A model generated the notes under the pieces. The model did not search any database and had not been told where the DNA came from. It worked only from the letters and a program-made list of their open reading frames with translations. From NCBI RefSeq assembly GCF_000425065.1, contig NZ_AULB01000009.1:1-64000 (forward strand): a stretch of 64,000 bases of DNA, in the 5' to 3' direction. The position numbers were made by a program, and so were the translations under genes. Shown here piece after piece: positions 63,990 through 64,000 of the stretch (positions are counted from its first letter, which is position 1; each line of letters opens with the position of its first letter). Source of the DNA: Actinomadura rifamycini DSM 43936 (lineage in GTDB: Bacteria; Actinomycetota; Actinomycetes; Streptosporangiales; Streptosporangiaceae).

Positions 63990-64000
63990 CAGCCCACCGA

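Overview
The window is about 64 kb of very high G+C DNA with dense coding, many GTG/TTG starts and stop-start overlaps. Together with an AfsR/SARP regulator, a DevR/DevS-type pair, LacI, TetR, AsnC and LysR regulators, a fused Dpp-type permease-ATPase and Tat/lipoprotein exports, this points to an actinomycete chromosome (Streptosporangiales/Thermomonosporaceae-like; this placement is inference). I see no tRNA, rRNA, CRISPR array, transposase or phage gene.

Left end (1-3632): a hypoxia/redox block. A DevR-like response regulator (cut by the window edge) is divergent from a full-length DevS-like haem GAF histidine kinase. They are followed by an OsmC-fold protein and a double universal stress protein. 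DevR-type boxes lie in front of the kinase, the OsmC gene and the stress gene, and a further good box sits about 60 kb away upstream of a STAS anti-sigma antagonist (59505-59861). 3682-13982 holds a large SARP-ATPase regulator, a FecCD-type metal-chelate ABC importer with a co-transcribed methyltransferase, an acyl-CoA synthetase and an orphan PAS histidine kinase.

Centre (14032-42627): a large glycoside/uronate catabolic regulon. One minus-strand run (33050 down to 19355) carries a family-5 binding protein, DppB, fused DppC-DppD, DppF, a GH1 beta-glucosidase, an MFS symporter, a GH78 alpha-L-rhamnosidase (with a one-base frameshift), a GH2 beta-glucuronidase, LarE and LarB. Nearly every junction is a 4-base overlap. 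LarA and LarC are on the plus strand facing it, and glucuronate isomerase plus fructuronate/mannonate oxidoreductase run away from LarA. A LacI regulator follows, then a minus-strand set (2-hydroxyacid dehydrogenase, lactonase-like hydrolase, tartronate-semialdehyde-type reductase, GHL6-like glycosidase) divergent from a second binding protein and a secreted GH39-like enzyme. The unifying feature is a tripartite 24-bp operator, GGCAA-N4-TTGCC-N5-TTGCC, present five times at the promoters of this cluster and nowhere else that I saw. No mannonate dehydratase (UxuA) is present, whereas a full nickel-pincer system (LarA with all expected catalytic residues, plus LarB, LarC and LarE) is. My main hypothesis is that the LarA homologue is a sugar-acid 2-epimerase (for example D-mannonate to D-gluconate) completing glucuronate catabolism by a UxuA-free route.

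Right part: 42727-44400 is a graveyard of gene fragments (an AfsR-like ATPase with a frameshift and two small in-place inversions, and an epimerase scrap). Next come a NylB/EstB-like serine hydrolase, a divergent LeuCD-like dehydratase with an AsnC regulator and GntP permease, a Tat-exported BBE-type FAD oxidase, an alpha/beta hydrolase, a TetR-acyltransferase pair with two striking palindromic operators, a secreted esterase, a divergent pair of an RNA ligase (with an N-terminal extension) and a DUF4132 protein, the STAS gene, a CoA-transferase, a PhyH oxygenase with an AraC regulator, and a LysR regulator with a perfect ATAC-N7-GTAT operator at the right edge.
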